From positions 875,501 through 939,500 of the forward strand of contig JAFEUB010000794.1 of NCBI GenBank assembly GCA_024529925.1: 64,000 nt of DNA, given 5' to 3'. Made by a program: the position numbers and the translations under genes. How positions within the stretch are numbered: position 1 is the stretch's first letter; every line of letters starts with the position of its first letter. Positions 59,845 to 64,000 of this stretch are shown here, piece by piece. This DNA comes from Ophthalmolycus amberensis. Taxonomy: Eukaryota; Chordata; Actinopteri; Perciformes; Zoarcidae. The notes beneath the pieces are model-generated. The model saw nothing but the letters and a program-made list of their open reading frames with translations. It was not told the DNA's origin and made no database searches.

Positions 59845-61448
59845 TCATTGGTTGTCTTGCATCTGAATTTCGCTTCTCGGCTTGTTGAATGTGATGTTCT
59901 TGAAAAGCATGAAGCAGTCCACACCCAGCAGCCCAGCTGATATCAAACCAACTATCTGCAAATAAAGAACAGATTTAAAAATAAATGCACAACATATCGA
60001 CAACAGTATAGTGTGTGTGTGTGATAGAGATAGAGAAAAGCTGAATCTTCAAACGTGATATTGTTTGGTTACAGGACATACATGTAAAATCAATGTTTGG
60101 ATATTTGACAGCTTTTAGGGGAAAACTACAATCCCAATATATTTTAAAGCTGGGCCACACAAATTGAAATAAAGAAATATTCCTCACCCCTCCAACCAGT
60201 GTGCCTGTGACAGTGTATGTAGTCAATGCCAGCAGGCTCAATACAATAAAGTAGACTGCTGCAAACGCTGAATTAAAAACATCCTGAGAAGAACAGAACA
60301 AACACTTTAAAAATGCAACCTGTACAATAGGCTGAACCTTGTATGTGCTGTAAAACATTACCCACAATGAGAGGCCAAAAGAAGAAGGTCAGCCTTTTGT
60401 TGAGTTTGAACACGTACAGCAACAGCAGAAGTGAAGTGATCACAAACTCCAACACTGTGGCTGTAATGTACTTTGGTCTAGATGCTGCAGCGAAACACAC
60501 TAATGCCACAAACAGAGTCACCTGAAGCCAAAAGAAGAGACACAGACAGGACATTTTTTACTGCCACAATAGAAAATGTTAATTCTAAAACCGTGTCAAA
60601 TTATTGAACTGTGATATCATGAGTTGAGCTTTTTCACTAAACTTCCAGCATGAGATCAACACTTCAGTTCTTCTGATTCACTCATTGCCTTCCTTCATAC
60701 GAAAGAGGAACTGAGACTCTCGGCACATGTTGCCACACCACATTTTTTAATCCAGTCGCTCTTTCAGCCTTTTAAAAGTAGTTCTAATAACCGCAAGTCC
60801 TTTCTCCCCGCTGCTGTCAGGCTGCACAACAAACTGCTCTCGGTGGACAACTAACACTTGAACACTTGAACACGAACACTTTGCACACACTGAACACTTT
60901 AATTCATTCACCTGGTGCAATATCTCATCTAATCCGTGCAATATCCAATACGTTTAAGTATTTACCTGATCCGCCTGTATATTCTGTATATTCTGTATAT
61001 ACTGGCATATTTTTATTTAGTATATCTAATACTCTTCTTACTGTCTTATTTGATTACTGTTCTACTGTTTAGTTTATTATATTACTTGATTTTTATCTTT
61101 CATTTATTACTTGTGAGCAATGCTGCTGTAATCCTGTAATTTCCCCACTGAGGGACTAATAAAGGATTATCTTATCTTATCTTATCTTATCTTATTGTTG
61201 ACTGCCATTTAAAGCTAATTTGTGATGCTATGTTGTCGCATCATGTACTGTATCTGTTCCCCTTTCTAACGTGCACAGGACACGTCTTAGCTCTTTCACT
61301 TCTTCTGTTGGAAACTAAAAAAATGTTCAGACTTTTGGAGATGTGCGAATTGTCTCACCATCTCTGCTATTTTCAGGATCCCCCTCTTGGATTTGAGAAA
61401 AGCAGTGTCCACCTCTATGGTTGTCATTCTGTTTTGATCCTCTGACAT
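59845..61448 (-). CDS. cklf: Chemokine-like factor (CKLF/CMTM family)
   Basis: Four coding exons on the minus strand, all joined in phase 0: 61359-61448, 60366-60521, 60188-60283 and 59845-59955. They give 150 residues, close to the longest human CKLF form (152). The protein is a four-pass MARVEL-domain membrane protein; human CKLF1 is a secreted chemoattractant form reported to act on CCR4. Predicted segments: about 24-45, 50-70, 85-105 and 113-133. Similarity to CKLF shows in YVFKL..RLTFFFWPLIDVFNS and in the segment 4 region ending LFKNITFN. The ATG at 61448 is the first in a frame leading to KRGILKIAEM, the usual start of segment 1. For exon 2 I chose the donor gtgggt directly after ATT; the alternative gtaatg would break the frame. 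Place in the locus supports CKLF, but assignment to CMTM1 or CMTM2 is not excluded. Confidence 0.82.
60727..61195 (+). mobile_element. 5'-truncated LINE 3' end
   Basis: A frame from about 60745 reads FLIQSLFQPFKSSSNNRKSF, then LPAAVRLHNKLLSVDN and stop at 60853, the typical last residues of a fish non-LTR element polyprotein. An AT-rich 3' UTR follows, then TTTCCCCACTGAGGGACTAATAAAGG and a (TTATC)5-like tail at about 61165-61194. It lies in intron 1 of the cklf-like gene, antisense to it. The left edge is approximate. Confidence 0.75.
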
Positions 61449-61718
61449 GATTGCTACGATTTCATTTGCAAAAGACAGCTCGCTCTGTTTCCTGAAACGA
61501 GCAATTTCCTTTTAGCTGCAGGAAATGACTGTGTGCAGGAATATGCGCAATATTTTCACACCAGCAGCTACTTGGCACATCTACTGAAACAGATGAACAA
61601 GACGACAACTCACAGAGCCATAGAATAATCTCCATCAGTAACCTGTCAAACTGCATAGAGAGAGTTGTGTTAACAGTCCAAATAATAGTCATGATACAAT
61701 GTATTAAAAATAGATTTT

Positions 61719-61724
61719 TTTATT
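61719..61724 (-). terminator. Candidate poly(A) signal of galns
   Basis: AATAAA on the minus strand, 405 bases beyond the galns stop codon and 271 bases before the cklf-like start codon. Confidence 0.4.
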
Positions 61725-62128
61725 AAAAACATGTTTTGCAGAATGCATGTAAGAAGGATACAAAACTAATCCAAAAAATCCAACATGGTCTAATTCATTA
61801 CATTAGGCATGATCAAAATAAATACATCCCTATCTGCTCTACACCATTAAAATGAGTCCTGACTTAAACCAGTGGCTCGTGATGCAGTTTTTTTCCACAA
61901 CAGGTAAAACTTGTGTTGGCTCATTAAAATCACAAAATTTAAAAAGCTATTTGCATAATTAATATGATGTTGTTGCACCAAAATGATTCCCTTAATTTTA
62001 CCATGTCCTTCTTTTTAGCACAGCACATGACCCATTTTACAAAGAATGTAAAGACGCATCTTTTTAAATAATCAGTTGTTTGTTGTTCTGTAGAAAGGCA
62101 CAGCTTTAGGTTTTGGTTCCTCATCGTC

Positions 62129-63533
62129 TCAGTGGGGCCAGTCACACTTCCAGGGCTCAGACTTGGGCACTTTGAAACACTTTCCTAACTTCTCACAGCC
62201 TGCAGGGGCCCAATTCTGTAACAGAGAGCGGCCATCACATAAGAACAACATTATGATGTTATCAAAGATATTAGTTATAAAAAGTAAAACTGTTATTGGG
62301 TCATCAGGAGTTTACTGTCCTGTGCCCTTAATGGTTATTTTCAAAGTCTTTTCTTCTGGCATAGCAATTGCATGTATCCTGCGTCATTAAAAACATATTG
62401 CCCGACTATGTTTAAGATTTGTCACAAGACAAGGTTTATCTTAATTTAGTGATACATTAGGTGTTTTAAAAGCGTTATGCATTACTACTTCATGTATTTG
62501 CATTATATTTAGCAGAATTTACTAATAAAACAATCAGTTCAACATTGAGTGGTGATATTACAGCCTATAGGTTGGTAGGTGAATATTAAACTAGTAAGAT
62601 TTTAGTTCAGTTGAATTTGTGGATAGAGCTTGAGACAAAAGATATTATATAAAAAGTCAAAAGATCCATATTAGCATGACACAGGATAAGACATAAGACA
62701 TTATATTACAGGACAGCACCCAAACATAATGTATTCTAACCCTATTTAAAATTGGGCTCATTTGATTCACCACTAGGGGGCAGTGCGATGCCACAAATGA
62801 ATCCACAACATTGAAGCTCCCAATCTGCGGTGCTTCTGGTTGACGAAGGCAGTGTTTAGTTTACTGCCTTTAAATAATCCTAAATTAGATTGCTTGTTTT
62901 TCCTCACAAAAGTGTGACACAAACACAATCGAGGAGAAAATGACCATATTTAGGTGATAACGTATGATTCTGTCAAACATAATATACACATTTTGGAGCA
63001 AGTTAGTAACAATGATAAACAAACATTAAATTAAAAAAATGATATATAGAGCTAAATCTGTTAAAGTGGTCCATGAATATTCTGCAGGCTCAAAGCAGAC
63101 ATTTAGAAAATATTTATTTTCAGAGATTTTTATTGTTTCTCAGTTATTAAAAAGGCTTTATCAATTTATATTATGTATTAATTCATCTGATGTACAAGTG
63201 TGATGGAGAGAACAGAGAGCTAAGGTGGCTGGCCCAAAGGAAACGTACAGTATCTGCTGTGAAAACTCAACTGGCTTTGGTCCACTGCCTCTGGATTAAT
63301 TGGGAAAATAGTTCATGCGACACGTGCAACAAAGCCTCTTCTCACAACATAATTATTCATTTTTGCAATTTCAAGAATAAAATGCATTATGATATTTATG
63401 TTATGTAAATCTCACCATCACCGCCACGTCACACATGTTGAGCTGGGGAACACCCGGCACCAGAGTCTTCTTATGCTGCTCCACTACTGGAGAGATCCTG
63501 CTCAGCACATCCTGGTACTCCTTCGTCAAAACA
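62129..63533 (-). CDS. galns: N-acetylgalactosamine-6-sulfatase, last two coding exons (partial)
   Basis: Two exons on the minus strand, 63416-63533 and 62129-62215, encode the last 67 residues. GALNS is a lysosomal sulfatase that removes 6-sulfate from keratan sulfate and chondroitin-6-sulfate; loss in humans causes Morquio A disease. The match to the human C-terminus is strong: EYQ..LSRI..VV.QH...LVP..PQLN.C..AVMNWAP.GCEKLGKC, ending W.H (DWPH here). All four cysteines that form the two C-terminal disulfides in the human enzyme (Cys489-518 and Cys501-507) are present at the same spacing (11, 5 and 10 residues between). The catalytic N-terminal exons lie beyond the right edge. The first base of the upstream exon completes a split codon. 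The intervening intron is 1.2 kb. Confidence 0.93.
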
Positions 63534-63559
63534 CTGCAAACACACAATGCACAGAGTCA

Positions 63560-63850
63560 GTAAGGCTACAACTAACAAGTTTCATCCTCCATTGTTTGAC
63601 CATTTTTTAATTTCAATTTATGGATCAATCTCAATAAAACATACAAAAAGGTGGAAAAAAGTCCTTTCCAATTTTCATCTTCAGATATCTTGTTTGATTG
63701 TCAATTTAAAATGATAAATGACAAAGACAGGCAGCAAATCCTGACATTTAAAAATGAAGTAACCAACAGATGTTTGGCAATTTAAAAAAATTGAATAATT
63801 GGCAGTTATTTTTTGAAAGTATATTTTTCTGTCAATCAATGAATCCACCA
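63560..63850 (+). repeat. Teleost interspersed repeat (GGCTGCAACTAACGATTATT family), copy 2
   Basis: AAGGCTACAACTAAC, then ATCAATCTCAATAAA, AAAAAAGTCC, TTTTCATC, AGATATCTTGTTTGATTGTCAA, TAAATGACAAAGACAGGCAGCAAATCCTGACATTT and TTGAATAATTGGCAGTTATTTT occur in consensus order. Strongly diverged; it occupies most of the galns intron at the right edge. Confidence 0.6.
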
Positions 63851-64000
63851 TTTTTTAAATAAACAAGAAAAACAATGGCTTTACCATCAACAGCACTATA
63901 TGAGTTTATAAATGTAAATACACACACATACACACACACATACACACAGCCTTCCTCATTCTATTCAGCAGTATTGTAGTAAATGCACTGCGCCCATGCA

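Overview
The window is vertebrate nuclear DNA, almost certainly from a ray-finned (teleost, probably percomorph) fish. It has spliced genes with GT-AG introns, many GT/CA microsatellites, several interspersed repeats that I recognise as teleost families, and L2/CR1-type LINE remains. Nothing prokaryotic, viral or CRISPR-like was seen. The species cannot be told from the sequence.

Layout, left to right. (1) 1-10.5 kb: gene-poor, rich in microsatellites, with a decayed LINE reverse-transcriptase relic at 5.6-5.8 kb. (2) 11.07-12.92 kb, minus strand: a greatly lengthened basp1 (brain acid soluble protein 1), whole coding region in one exon. (3) 18.88-29.56 kb, plus strand: dync1li2 (cytoplasmic dynein 1 light intermediate chain 2), 13 coding exons giving a complete 492-residue protein, with a long 3' UTR to about 32.75 kb. 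(4) 34.85-48.18 kb, plus strand: cmtm4, four coding exons, 208 residues; its 7.2-kb first intron carries a 5'-truncated, frameshifted LINE in antisense. (5) 52.13-59.34 kb, minus strand: cmtm3, five coding exons, 171 residues. (6) 59.85-61.45 kb, minus strand: a chemokine-like factor gene (cklf-like), four coding exons, 150 residues. (7) 62.13 kb to beyond the right edge, minus strand: the last two coding exons of galns (lysosomal N-acetylgalactosamine-6-sulfatase).

The block dync1li2 - cmtm4 - cmtm3 - cklf has the order and relative orientations I know from human chromosome 16q21-q22.1, so it is an old syntenic group. The three MARVEL-domain genes are diverged tandem duplicates: introns 1 and 3 fall at equivalent places in all three, and exons 2 and 3 of cmtm3 and cklf have identical lengths (156 and 96 nt). 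cmtm3, cklf and galns are packed head-to-tail with only about 0.5-0.7 kb between one stop codon and the next start codon. basp1 and dync1li2 are divergent; cmtm4 and cmtm3 are convergent.

I found no evidence of a previously undescribed biological system. The points most worth a second look are the basp1 repeat expansion, the GC-AG first intron of dync1li2, a cluster of AACGTT palindromes at its 5' end, a tRNA-Asp-like chimera at 45.6 kb, the degenerate minisatellite plus inverted-repeat element inside cmtm3, and an ISRE-like site just upstream of the cmtm3 start.
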